From Flavobacteriaceae bacterium (GTDB lineage: Bacteria; Bacteroidota; Bacteroidia; Flavobacteriales; Flavobacteriaceae), in assembly GCA_030625995.1 (NCBI GenBank), contig DAOUPU010000149.1:1-6313 (forward strand): a stretch of 6,313 nt of DNA, given 5' to 3'. The stretch's first letter is position 1. Each line of letters starts with the position of its first letter. Below are positions 1 to 6,263 of the stretch, in pieces. Below the pieces are notes generated by a model. It was not told the origin of the DNA and did no database searches. It worked only from the letters and a program-made list of their open reading frames with translations. Made by a program: the position numbers and the translations under genes.

Positions 1-348
1 GATAATATTTTCACGAGATAGCAGGTCGGATATATAACTATAAAAAATCGTTCCAATAAATGCCAGAGGAATGATTATGAATAAGGGTAGAATAATTGCT
101 GTTACTAAAAAATTATCTCTATCCACTCTATCTTTATAGGATGAATAAAATTTAATAATTGTGTTCTGCATTCCAAAAATTAACAGAGGCATCAATATAT
201 TGGATGCTGATAATAAAAAAGTTACCAAACCAAAATAAGCGGCCTGTAAAAAATGTGTATACAAAAAAAGCACATTGATTCCACCTATAGCGAAACCAAC
301 AAAAATTATTAGCGTATTCTTAAACGATTGATGTAAAACGACTCCCAT
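1..348 (-). CDS. Oligosaccharide/lipopolysaccharide flippase, Wzx-like (N-terminal part only)
   Basis: I translated this by hand on the minus strand. An ATG at 348-346 opens 116 codons without a stop and runs off the left edge, so the C-terminal three quarters or so are missing. The protein begins MGVVLHQSFKNTLIIFVGFA and shows hydrophobic segments at about residues 10-31, 38-60 and 82-106. The start, with its short polar N-terminus, a Gly-rich first helix and a later FGMQNTIIKFYSSY stretch, resembles flavobacterial polysaccharide biosynthesis/flippase proteins of the MOP superfamily. Known members move lipid-linked glycans across the inner membrane. The start codon directly follows the stop codon of the upstream MATE gene (TAAATG, no spacer), which suggests one transcript and translational coupling. 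The substrate cannot be inferred. The family call is from recall of similar proteins, not a search. Confidence 0.8.
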   Translation of the reverse strand, partial: MGVVLHQSFKNTLIIFVGFAIGGINVLFLYTHFLQAAYFGLVTFLLSASNILMPLLIFGMQNTIIKFYSSYKDRVDRDNFLVTAIILPLFIIIPLAFIGTIFYSYISDLLSRENII

Positions 349-1698
349 TTAGCTACTTGTTTGTATTAATCTATTAGTCAAATAATTAAATCGCAACATT
401 AATAAAATTGCCGAAGCGGTCAAGCCTGCTAACAAACCTATCCATATACCTTGCGAACCTAGACCAAGTTCTAAGCCCAAGAAATAACTAATAGGAAATC
501 CTATGATCCAATATGCTACAAAGGTAATATATGTTGGTATTTTAACATCTTGCATTCCTCGAAGGGCTCCCAAAACCACTACCTGTAATCCATCCGATAA
601 TTGAAATAAACCGGCTATAAGCAAGAGTGAGGCGGCAGTTTCGACAACCAATACATCATCTATATAAACAAGAGGAAGTACATCTTTTAAAACAAAAAAA
701 CCAATAGCAAAACAAAACTCGATAATAAAAACTTGCAAAAATATAGAAATACTTATTCTTTTAAGTTCGGAGAAATTTTTTAAACCTTTTTGATTACCAA
801 CTCTGATCGTTGCCGTAACACCCAATCCTACAGCTATCATAAAGGTCATTGATGCCAAATTCAGGGCAATTTGATTAGAGGCCTGATCAATAGTGCCTAA
901 GGTACCTGCCAACCAGATAGCCGCGGTAAATACACCTACTTCAAAAAGCATTTGCATGGCAGTAGGAAAACCTAAAGTGATGATTTTATAAAATTCTGAA
1001 TTTTGAATTTCTCTAAATTTAATTCTTCTAAAAAAGGGAATGAACTTATCTTTTGTCCTTAATATGAGAACAATAAAAACTACCATCGCAATTCTAGATA
1101 TTAAAGTACCTATGGCAGCTCCTACCAACTCAAGACGAGGGAAAATCCATAATCCGTAGATAAGAAGAAAGTTCAGAATAACATTAAGAATGTTGGCAAT
1201 GACTGTTGCGTACATCCCATATTTTGTTTGTGAAAGGCCATCTGTAAACTGTTTAAAAGCCTGAAAGATCATTAAGGGAATCATGGAAAAAGCGGTGATC
1301 TTCAAATAAGGAATTGCCAGTTCTACTACTTCTGGTGGCTGATCCATAAATCTCATTACCGGGGTTGCAATTATAAGCATAAGAAACATGGATAGTCCTA
1401 ATAGTGTGCATAAAATCAATCCATGTTGAAAGTGTTTTCTTCCTTTTTCGATATCATTTTCTCCATCCGCTTCAGCAATTAATGGGGTGATCGCAAAGGA
1501 AAACCCTATACCTAACGAAAAAGCTATAAACACAAAACTATTACCTAAGGAAACTGCAGCCAGTGGAGCAGCCCCTAATCTTCCAACCATTATATTATCG
1601 GCTAAACCAACCAATACATGCCCTAAATGGCCAATCATGATCGGGTATGCCAATTTAAAATTGTATTTAAATTCGGATGTATATAATTTAAGGTTCAA
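349..1698 (-). CDS. MATE family multidrug/cation efflux transporter (NorM type)
   Basis: This is a 449-residue inner-membrane protein with about 12 hydrophobic segments, the usual length for NorM-like MATE exporters. These exporters expel cationic drugs in exchange for Na+ or H+. Family features include LADNIMVGRLG (residues 32-42), TPLIAEADG (71-79), FKQFTDGLSQTKY (148-160), NQIALNLASMTFM (275-287) and LGALRGMQDVKIPTY (376-390). Acidic residues D34, E253 and D369 fall where Vibrio NorM has its functional D36, E255 and D371, a constant offset of two, which supports an intact ion-coupling site. The start codon is TTG (1698-1696). An in-frame TAG lies five codons upstream with no ATG between, and the first ATG inside would cut off the conserved N-terminal helix, so TTG is preferred. 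No Shine-Dalgarno is seen. The gene abuts the downstream flippase. Confidence 0.95.
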   Translation of the reverse strand: MNLKLYTSEFKYNFKLAYPIMIGHLGHVLVGLADNIMVGRLGAAPLAAVSLGNSFVFIAFSLGIGFSFAITPLIAEADGENDIEKGRKHFQHGLILCTLLGLSMFLMLIIATPVMRFMDQPPEVVELAIPYLKITAFSMIPLMIFQAFKQFTDGLSQTKYGMYATVIANILNVILNFLLIYGLWIFPRLELVGAAIGTLISRIAMVVFIVLILRTKDKFIPFFRRIKFREIQNSEFYKIITLGFPTAMQMLFEVGVFTAAIWLAGTLGTIDQASNQIALNLASMTFMIAVGLGVTATIRVGNQKGLKNFSELKRISISIFLQVFIIEFCFAIGFFVLKDVLPLVYIDDVLVVETAASLLLIAGLFQLSDGLQVVVLGALRGMQDVKIPTYITFVAYWIIGFPISYFLGLELGLGSQGIWIGLLAGLTASAILLMLRFNYLTNRLIQTSS

Positions 1699-1780
1699 AA
1701 TGTTAGCAGACTAGGAATCTATATATAAAAGGAAACCGCATCAAAATGGATTGGTTTAACAAAATTTTATTCATGACGGA

Positions 1781-1788
1781 CAAAAATA
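1781..1788 (-). promoter_or_regulatory. Candidate -7 promoter element for the MATE-flippase operon
   Basis: On the minus strand these bases read TATTTTTG, a full match to the Bacteroidota -7 consensus TAnnTTTG. It lies about 80 bp upstream of the TTG start. The expected upstream TTG (-33) is not present; a TTTT run sits at roughly the right distance. In AT-rich DNA this motif also occurs by chance, so the call is tentative. Confidence 0.35.
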
Positions 1789-1989
1789 GGAAAAGAGTCT
1801 TCTTAAAACTATAATTATTTGGTTTCTTTGGTTAGAATTATTGCTTTTTACAGGGGAGAATCACTAATAAAATCTTTCGATTAAAGATCCAAAACAATAT
1901 CGGTATTTATATGTACACTTTTAAATAGCCTTAGAACTAACTATTGATAATGCTCTATTCAGAGTATAAAATGAAAAAATAAATTTATT

Positions 1990-2129
1990 AACCACAAAGT
2001 ACACTGTGAGCTTCTTTCAAAAATTAGTTACCTTCTATGTTACAAAAAAAGATAACTTCAAAGTACACAAACAAAGAAGACATAAAGTACACTGTGGGCT
2101 CCGTGCAAAACTTAGTGCCCTCTGTGGTT
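1990..2129. repeat. 140-bp repeat element with imperfect terminal inverted repeats and internal direct repeats
   Basis: The ends are AACCACAAAG (1990-1999) and CTCTGTGGTT (2120-2129), inverted repeats matching at 9 of 10 positions. Inside, the 13-mer AAAGTACACTGTG occurs exactly at 1996-2008 and 2084-2096, within two related stretches of about 50 bp (1992-2043 and 2080-2130) offset by 88 bp. A third partial copy, AAAGTACAC, is at 2060-2068. It carries no ORF. Similar ACCACAGAG/CTCTGTGGTT-type repeats are, from memory, widespread in environmental bacterial genomes. It could be a non-autonomous mobile repeat or a locally duplicated element; no target-site duplication was recognised. Confidence 0.6.
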
Positions 2130-2178
2130 CAAAATATATAACATAAAAAAATAGATTCATTAAAAAGTAGATTTTCCT

Positions 2179-2186
2179 TATCTTTG
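2179..2186 (+). promoter_or_regulatory. Candidate -7 promoter element for mscS
   Basis: TATCTTTG matches the Bacteroidota consensus TAnnTTTG exactly and sits 60 bp before the mscS ATG. No canonical TTG is found 17-23 bp upstream. Transcription would begin at roughly 2190-2195, giving a leader of about 55 nt that starts at the hairpin at 2193-2214. Confidence 0.5.
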
Positions 2187-2192
2187 AATTCG

Positions 2193-2214
2193 AAAAATGA
2201 ACCTATTCATTTTT
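2193..2214 (+). promoter_or_regulatory. Perfect 9-bp inverted repeat in the mscS leader
   Basis: AAAAATGAA (2193-2201) and TTCATTTTT (2206-2214) are exact reverse complements separated by the 4-nt loop CCTA. The hairpin lies 7 bp after the -7 element and 32 bp before the ATG, so it would form the very 5' end of the mRNA. It could be a 5' stabilising stem, an operator, or chance in AT-rich DNA. Confidence 0.45.
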
Positions 2215-2246
2215 TAGATAATCAAACCCTAAAACAATAAAATATT

Positions 2247-3062
2247 ATGAATACAGATGTAGATGGAATTCTAACAACTATTAAAGGATTTAGCCTTGAA
2301 TACGGACCAAAATTAATCGGAGCGATAATTGTTTGGATTATAGGTTCATTTATAATCAAAAAACTAATTAGAGCTTTTGAACATATTCTTGATAAACAGA
2401 AGACGGATGCATCTCTAAAACCTTTCCTTAAAAGCATAGTAAGTATATTATTAAAGGTTTTACTGGTAATAAGTGTGCTTAGTATGGTTGGTGTTGCAAT
2501 GACTTCCTTTATTGCCATTCTCGGTGCAGCCGGTCTGGCCGTAGGCTTGGCGCTCTCCGGTACTTTACAAAATTTCGCCGGTGGTGTTATGATATTGCTA
2601 TTTAAACCTATTTCAGTTGGTGACTTTATCAATGCACAAGGGCATAAGGGAACTGTTAAAGAAATTCAGATATTTAATACAATCCTGACGGATCTTGATA
2701 ATAAGACCATAATAATTCCTAACGGTGGCTTATCTACCGGTTCAATAGTAAACTATTCTACTGAACCCACTCGAAGAGTTGATATTTCTGTCGGTATCGC
2801 ATATGGCGAAGATGTAAAAAAATCCAGAGAAGTTTTACTCGAATTAGGTAATAATGACGATAGGGTCTTGAAAGATCCTGCCCCATTTATAGGTGTAACA
2901 GAATTGGCCGACAGCTCTGTAAATTTAACCTTTAGAGTCTGGGTTAATTCAGCCGATTATTGGGGAGTTTATTTTGATATGAATGAAAATGTTTATGCTG
3001 TCTTCAATAAATCAGGTGTTCAGATACCGTTCCCTCAATTGGATGTACATCTTCAGAAATAA
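2247..3062 (+). CDS. mscS: Small-conductance mechanosensitive channel MscS
   Basis: This 271-residue protein is close to the 286 residues of E. coli MscS. MscS is an inner-membrane heptamer that opens under membrane tension to release solutes after hypo-osmotic shock. Three membrane helices are visible: TM1 about 21-40, TM2 about 62-83 and the pore helix TM3 about 87-120. The pore signature LGAAGLAVGLALSGTLQN (92-109) aligns with E. coli without gaps: L97 and L101 correspond to the constriction leucines L105 and L109, and G105 to the kink glycine G113. E. coli Q112 is Ser104 here. The beta domain follows (VGDFI 124-128, GTVKEIQIFNT 135-145, IIIPNG 155-160), then the alpha/beta cage and the conserved IPFPQLDV (260-267). 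The start is ATG, without a Shine-Dalgarno. It is monocistronic and convergent with the MFS gene 72 bp away; no strong terminator is seen between them. Confidence 0.97.
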   Translation: MNTDVDGILTTIKGFSLEYGPKLIGAIIVWIIGSFIIKKLIRAFEHILDKQKTDASLKPFLKSIVSILLKVLLVISVLSMVGVAMTSFIAILGAAGLAVGLALSGTLQNFAGGVMILLFKPISVGDFINAQGHKGTVKEIQIFNTILTDLDNKTIIIPNGGLSTGSIVNYSTEPTRRVDISVGIAYGEDVKKSREVLLELGNNDDRVLKDPAPFIGVTELADSSVNLTFRVWVNSADYWGVYFDMNENVYAVFNKSGVQIPFPQLDVHLQK

Positions 3063-3134
3063 TGATGGAGAGCATATGTTATATTGAAACATAATAAAAG
3101 GCTAACAATTTGATCTATAGCAGTTAAACTAGTT

Positions 3135-4439
3135 TTAATTGACGTATTTTGTTTTTTTCATAAAACTAATTACTACAAAACTCACAAAGAAAAATAAGGA
3201 AAGAAGCAGGATAGATAATTTCATAGATCCTGTAATGGCTACTGCTATTCCAAAGATAAATGTTCCCCAAACTATTGCCAGCTTTTCGGTAACATCATAA
3301 AAGCTGAAATATGTTGTATGGTCCTCAGTATCTTCAGGAAGTAATTTAGAATAGGTGGATCTGGACAAGGTTTGGATGGCACCCAATACCAAACCAATAA
3401 ATGCACTTATCAGATAAAATTTTATTTGTACATTCGGATCATCTCTATCTAATAAATAACCACTTAAACTTGCCAATGCCCATATTATAATTGTGATTTT
3501 TAAAGTCGTAATATTTCCAATTTTTTTGGACATTCTTGAAAAAACATAGGCTCCCAATATCCCAAGTATTTGGATAACAATTATAGCAATAATTAAATTA
3601 CTTGTAGGCAAACCCAACTCGGTTGACCCGTAAACCGTTGCTAAAAGTATAACAGACTGAACACCTATACTATAAAGAAAAAATGAAATTAAAAAATTTA
3701 ATAATATCGGTAAATCCCTAAGTTCAAGTAGCACTTTCTTAAGCTCTAGAAATCCCTTAAAAATATAGTCCTTTTTAGGTTTTCTATTATAGGTATTATA
3801 TGGTAAATATTTAAACGTGTATTGTGCAAATCCCATCCACCAAACTCCAACCATTAAAAAGGATATTCTAGGGGCCAAATTAGGGTCTTCCAAACCATAA
3901 AGTTCAGGTTTCATAACCATACTCAAATTGAATATTAATAAAATGACCGAACCGGCATAACCATACATAAAGCCTTTTGCACTCACAGCATCTTGCTGAT
4001 CTCCATAGGCTATTTGAGGTAAATATGCATTGTAAAAAACCATACTGCCCCAAAATCCAATACTGGCCAAAATTACAAAGGTAAGCCCCAGCCAAAGTGT
4101 CTCAATACCCTCAAAAAAAAACAAGGCCATTACAGATAGAGACCCCAAATAGCAAAAAAACTTCATATAGCTTTTTTTATTACCAACAACATCTGCAATT
4201 CCGGATAACACCGGTGAAATTATAGCCACAATCAGAAATGAAAAGGATAAGGCGTATGTGTACAGCGAAGTATTATTGATCTCGAATCCTAAAAAAGGTA
4301 CTAATCCACTATCTGTTTGTGTAACAGATTCATAATAAATAGGAAAAATAGCAGTGCTTATAACCAAGGGGTAAACCGAATTGGCCCAATCATAAAAGGC
4401 CCAACTTTCAATCAGTTTTTTGTTTCCTTTTTCCAGCAT
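3135..4439 (-). CDS. MFS transporter, UMF1 / Atg22-like family
   Basis: This is a 434-residue polytopic inner-membrane protein with about 12 hydrophobic segments. It carries the family's hallmark N-terminal motif SWAFYDWANSVYP (residues 12-24). Other family features are GIADVVGNKK (80-89, an MFS motif A-like loop), GFWGSMVFYNAYLPQIA (128-144), GAIQTLSRSTYSKLLPE (353-369) and FSFYDVTEKLA (378-388). The fungal relative Atg22 is a vacuolar amino-acid effluxer; bacterial members are uncharacterised as far as I know, so the substrate is open. The ATG at 4439-4437 is chosen because the family motif begins 12 residues later; an AAGAAG stretch just upstream may be a weak ribosome site. It is alone on its strand, divergent from the hydrolase and convergent with mscS. 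No clear TAnnTTTG element was found upstream. Confidence 0.92.
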   Translation of the reverse strand: MLEKGNKKLIESWAFYDWANSVYPLVISTAIFPIYYESVTQTDSGLVPFLGFEINNTSLYTYALSFSFLIVAIISPVLSGIADVVGNKKSYMKFFCYLGSLSVMALFFFEGIETLWLGLTFVILASIGFWGSMVFYNAYLPQIAYGDQQDAVSAKGFMYGYAGSVILLIFNLSMVMKPELYGLEDPNLAPRISFLMVGVWWMGFAQYTFKYLPYNTYNRKPKKDYIFKGFLELKKVLLELRDLPILLNFLISFFLYSIGVQSVILLATVYGSTELGLPTSNLIIAIIVIQILGILGAYVFSRMSKKIGNITTLKITIIIWALASLSGYLLDRDDPNVQIKFYLISAFIGLVLGAIQTLSRSTYSKLLPEDTEDHTTYFSFYDVTEKLAIVWGTFIFGIAVAITGSMKLSILLLSLFFFVSFVVISFMKKTKYVN

Positions 4440-4546
4440 AATTACTTCTTGTGTTCAAAAAATTGACCGACAATGTACAATTTTTTTAATTTTTTAACTC
4501 TTCGAATTAACATTTTCTTAACTTTTACACAAATAAATAAAATGGT

Positions 4547-4554
4547 TAGCTTTG
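4547..4554 (+). promoter_or_regulatory. Candidate -7 promoter element reading into the palindrome array
   Basis: TAGCTTTG matches the Bacteroidota TAnnTTTG consensus. A TTTT tract at 4523-4526 is about 20 bp upstream, near the -33 position, and no canonical TTG is present. Transcription would start near 4560 and pass through the palindromes towards the hydrolase start at 4762, giving a leader of about 200 nt. Confidence 0.45.
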
Positions 4555-4576
4555 CAGCATATGAAACGAACATGAA

Positions 4577-4605
4577 TAAACCCGCCTGCCGGACAGGCAG
4601 GTTTA
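4577..4605 (-). repeat. GC-rich palindrome, type A, copy 1
   Basis: A 12-bp stem (4577-4588 with 4594-4605) closes over a 5-nt loop, CCGGA. One pair is C·A when read on the plus strand but U·G on the minus strand, so the RNA hairpin is perfect only in minus-strand transcripts. Its core is the reverse complement of the type A core CCTGCC-N9-GGCGGG seen at 4697 and 6265. Similar small GC palindromes are, from memory, common in flavobacterial intergenic regions. Confidence 0.7.
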
Positions 4606-4633
4606 ATCAATTATTTCACAAAAGGAAATGATA

Positions 4634-4651
4634 ATCCCGAGTACTCGGGAT
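4634..4651. repeat. Perfect 18-bp palindrome, type B, copy 1
   Basis: ATCCCGAGTACTCGGGAT equals its own reverse complement across all 18 bases, with no loop. A near copy lies 38 bp downstream at 4673. A perfect two-fold site could bind a dimeric protein, extrude as a cruciform, or be one unit of a dispersed repeat. Confidence 0.75.
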
Positions 4652-4672
4652 CATGAGAGAGTGAAGCGGTTG

Positions 4673-4688
4673 TCCCGAGTACCCGGGA
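4673..4688. repeat. Imperfect 16-bp palindrome, type B, copy 2
   Basis: TCCCGAGTACCCGGGA differs from bases 4635-4650 at one position, the T at 4645 being C at 4683. This breaks one pair of the palindrome. The two copies are direct repeats 38 bp apart, separated by the unrelated spacer 4652-4672. Confidence 0.7.
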
Positions 4689-4696
4689 TTCTCAAT

Positions 4697-4722
4697 CCTG
4701 CCGGCCGGACAGGCGGGTTTTT
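4697..4722 (+). terminator. Type A palindrome copy 2 followed by T-run; possible intrinsic terminator
   Basis: CCTGCC (4697-4702) pairs with GGCGGG (4712-4717) over a 9-nt loop, using one G·U pair in plus-strand RNA, and is followed by five T bases (4718-4722). This has the form of a rho-independent terminator reading left to right. An alternative fold uses CCTG with CAGG. It sits only 40 bp before the hydrolase start, so it would either end a short upstream transcript or attenuate the operon. It may equally be just another unit of the repeat family. Confidence 0.5.
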
Positions 4723-4761
4723 AATTAACTTATTTATATATAATTACAAAAATTTAAAGAA

Positions 4762-5628
4762 GTGAAAGGTGATCAAAAAACCAATACTAAGAATAATTCA
4801 TTTACAATACCTAAATATATCATTCTCTTCGGGAAATTTTTACAGTTCATTTCTCATGATCTGACAACCAGATTTGTTGTTAAAATGTTTGAGACCCCAT
4901 TAAAATTTTCACCTCCAGAAAGAGAATTAATGATGCGAGAAAGTGCAAAAAACAATTTAATGAGTATAGATGGAATTAGAAAAAAAGTAATGGTTTATAC
5001 TTATGGATATTCCAAGAAAAAAATATTACTGGTCCATGGATGGTCAGGTAGAGGGACACAGTTATATAGCATTGCAGATAAGATATTAGAAAATAAAATG
5101 ATGGTAATTTCATTTGATGCTCCTGCCCATGGATTATCACGTGGGTCGAGGAGTTCACTAATGGAGTTCATTAAGACTATCCGTCAACTAGAAAAAAAGT
5201 TTGGGCCATTTGATGCGGCAATCGGCCATTCCTTAGGTGGAATGGCACTAATGAATGCTGTTGCCAGCGGCTTAAAAATAAATAATCTCGTAGTAATCGG
5301 AGCGGATAATTCTATAGTTGAAATATTTAAATCCAATGTTCAAAAATTTTCGCTGAAACCTTCAATTGCCCAAAAATTAATAGAATTGGTGAATAGCCGA
5401 TTAGGTATTAATGTTGAAGATTATTCCTCTGAAAATGTTGCAAAAAAAATAGACATACCCACCTTAGTAATTCATGATAGCGAGGATAAATATGTGCCTG
5501 TAAGTAATGCCTTTTCCATTCGACATAGTTTAAAAAAAGGAGATCTTTTAATGACCAATGGACTGGGGCACCATAAAATTTTAAAAGACCCTGATACCAA
5601 CCAGCGAATCATAGATTTTATAAGATGA
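4762..5628 (+). CDS. Alpha/beta fold hydrolase
   Basis: This is a 288-residue protein with a complete catalytic set. The nucleophile elbow is GHSLGG (155-160, Ser157). The probable acid is Asp242 in HDSEDKYVP, and the probable base is His270 in GLGHHKIL. HGWSGRG (92-98) would form the oxyanion-hole loop and SFDAPAHG (117-124) the adjacent conserved strand-loop. The first 50 residues are basic and hydrophobic (IILFGKFLQFI) but do not form a convincing signal peptide, so it is probably cytosolic or membrane-associated. Known relatives are esterase/lipase-like; the substrate is unknown. The start is GTG at 4762. An in-frame TAA lies at 4741, and no ATG occurs before residue 42, which would remove much of the N-terminus. 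The stop overlaps the msrB start (ATGA), indicating one operon. Confidence 0.88.
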   Translation: MKGDQKTNTKNNSFTIPKYIILFGKFLQFISHDLTTRFVVKMFETPLKFSPPERELMMRESAKNNLMSIDGIRKKVMVYTYGYSKKKILLVHGWSGRGTQLYSIADKILENKMMVISFDAPAHGLSRGSRSSLMEFIKTIRQLEKKFGPFDAAIGHSLGGMALMNAVASGLKINNLVVIGADNSIVEIFKSNVQKFSLKPSIAQKLIELVNSRLGINVEDYSSENVAKKIDIPTLVIHDSEDKYVPVSNAFSIRHSLKKGDLLMTNGLGHHKILKDPDTNQRIIDFIR

Positions 5629-6101
5629 AACGATTAACTATTACATCAATTTTAATTATAATATTTTGTGCTACTTTACAAGCCCAAGACAGCAAAAAAA
5701 TGAATAAAAAAGTTAAAAAAACGGAAAAAGAATGGAGGGCTATTTTAACCCCTGATCAATATTTTATTTTAAGACAAAAAGGTACCGATGTACCCGGCGA
5801 TTATGGATATACAAATCATTTTGAAAAAGGCACTTATCTATGCGCAGCCTGTAATACACAATTGTTTGAATCAAATACCAAATATGAATCTCACTGTGGA
5901 TGGCCATCGTTTGATGACGCCATTCCAGGTAAGGTAAAATTTGTTAGCGATAATACTTTGGGTATGAAAAGAACAGAAATAATTTGCAAAACCTGCGGTG
6001 GTCATCTTGGGCATATCTTCGATGATGGACCAAAGGAAACTACAGGGAAGAGATATTGTGTAAATAGCACTTCCATCACTTTTGTAAAATCAGAAGATTA
6101 G
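5625..6101 (+). CDS. msrB: Exported peptide-methionine (R)-S-oxide reductase MsrB
   Basis: This 158-residue enzyme reduces methionine-R-sulfoxide in oxidised proteins. The N-terminus MKRLTITSILIIIFCATLQA followed by Q is a Sec signal peptide, with likely cleavage after Ala20; Cys15 is not in a lipobox. The mature protein therefore probably acts in the periplasm. After a Lys-rich linker (24-36), the MsrB domain spans about 34-154. Zinc cysteines are C73/C76 (CAAC) and C121/C124 (CKTC). The catalytic cysteine is C145 in RYCVNSTS. C91 in HCGWPSF is the probable resolving cysteine, and GGHLGHIFDDGP (125-136) is the substrate-site motif. All key residues are present. ATG 5625 overlaps the hydrolase stop by 4 bp, implying translational coupling. 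A thioredoxin-like reductant must be supplied in the periplasm from elsewhere. Confidence 0.95.
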   Translation: MKRLTITSILIIIFCATLQAQDSKKMNKKVKKTEKEWRAILTPDQYFILRQKGTDVPGDYGYTNHFEKGTYLCAACNTQLFESNTKYESHCGWPSFDDAIPGKVKFVSDNTLGMKRTEIICKTCGGHLGHIFDDGPKETTGKRYCVNSTSITFVKSED

Positions 6102-6125
6102 AACTTAATATAAATAGCTGATATT

Positions 6126-6146
6126 GGGTTTCAGGTATTTAAACCC
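6126..6146 (+). terminator. Weak hairpin after msrB, possible terminator
   Basis: GGGTTT (6126-6131) and AAACCC (6141-6146) pair over a 9-nt loop, 25 bp after the msrB stop. The stem is only 6 bp and is followed by GCTTTATG rather than a clean T-run, so terminator function is uncertain. Confidence 0.3.
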
Positions 6147-6188
6147 GCTTTATGCATTAGAAAATCTATTCCGTTTCTAAACATCTGC

Positions 6189-6219
6189 AAATCAGAAACT
6201 TCGTTGAGTTTTTTGATTT
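6189..6219. repeat. Long AT-rich hairpin downstream of msrB
   Basis: The left arm 6189-6200 pairs with 6207-6219, giving 12 pairs with one G·U and one bulged T over the 6-nt loop TCGTTG. A second hairpin precedes it (TTAGAAA near 6157 with TTTCTAA near 6174). Together with the type A palindrome at 6264, this makes the msrB tail rich in inverted repeats, as in a dispersed intergenic element. Confidence 0.5.
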
Positions 6220-6263
6220 AACCATAACGGTGCTATGCTAAAACCAATAAAACTCCCTGATTT

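Larger units (their letters stand above)
1699..2246. other. Divergent intergenic region, 548 bp, no gene seen
   Basis: This region separates the divergent MATE and mscS genes. I found no convincing ORF and no tRNA-like or known RNA structure. It holds a minus-strand candidate promoter near 1781, a weak 6-bp hairpin (ATCTTT at 1872-1877 with AAAGAT at 1883-1888), a 140-bp repeat element at 1990-2129, and a plus-strand promoter and hairpin just before mscS. The rest is featureless AT-rich sequence. Confidence 0.7.
4440..4761. other. Divergent intergenic region with promoter and palindrome array
   Basis: This is a 322-bp region between the divergent MFS and hydrolase genes. The first 100 bp are AT-rich with T-runs. 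A plus-strand promoter candidate sits at 4547-4554. Four GC-rich palindromes occupy 4577-4722, in sharp contrast to the surrounding composition. The final 40 bp before the hydrolase start are AT-rich, and no TAnnTTTG promoter is visible there, so the hydrolase operon may be read from the upstream promoter through the palindromes. Confidence 0.7.

Noticed and set aside
1487..1714. 75-codon plus-strand ORF
   Set aside because: It lies almost wholly antisense to the conserved MATE gene and its protein resembles no family I know; a shadow frame.
2222..2632. 136-codon minus-strand ORF
   Set aside because: It is antisense to mscS, whose reading frame is strongly conserved; composition is typical of a reverse-frame shadow.
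3063..3134. Possible bidirectional terminator between mscS and the MFS gene
   Set aside because: Only a 6-bp AT stem (TATGTT 3075-3080 with AACATA 3088-3093) and a 10-bp palindrome (AAACTAGTTT 3126-3135) overlapping the MFS stop codon are seen; neither has a convincing stem plus T-run.
3904..4095. 63-codon minus-strand ORF
   Set aside because: It is an alternative frame inside the conserved MFS gene.
4572..4631. 19-residue ORF starting ATG within the palindrome array, a possible leader peptide
   Set aside because: Most of it is the type A palindrome itself, it has no ribosome site, and it contains no codon pattern expected of an attenuator peptide.
4577..4688. CRISPR-like array from the repeated palindromes
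   Set aside because: Units are two different short palindromes with irregular spacing and opposite orientations, no constant repeat-spacer pattern and no cas genes.
4976..5158. 60-codon minus-strand ORF
   Set aside because: It is antisense to the hydrolase in the region encoding the HGWSGRG and DAPAHG motifs.
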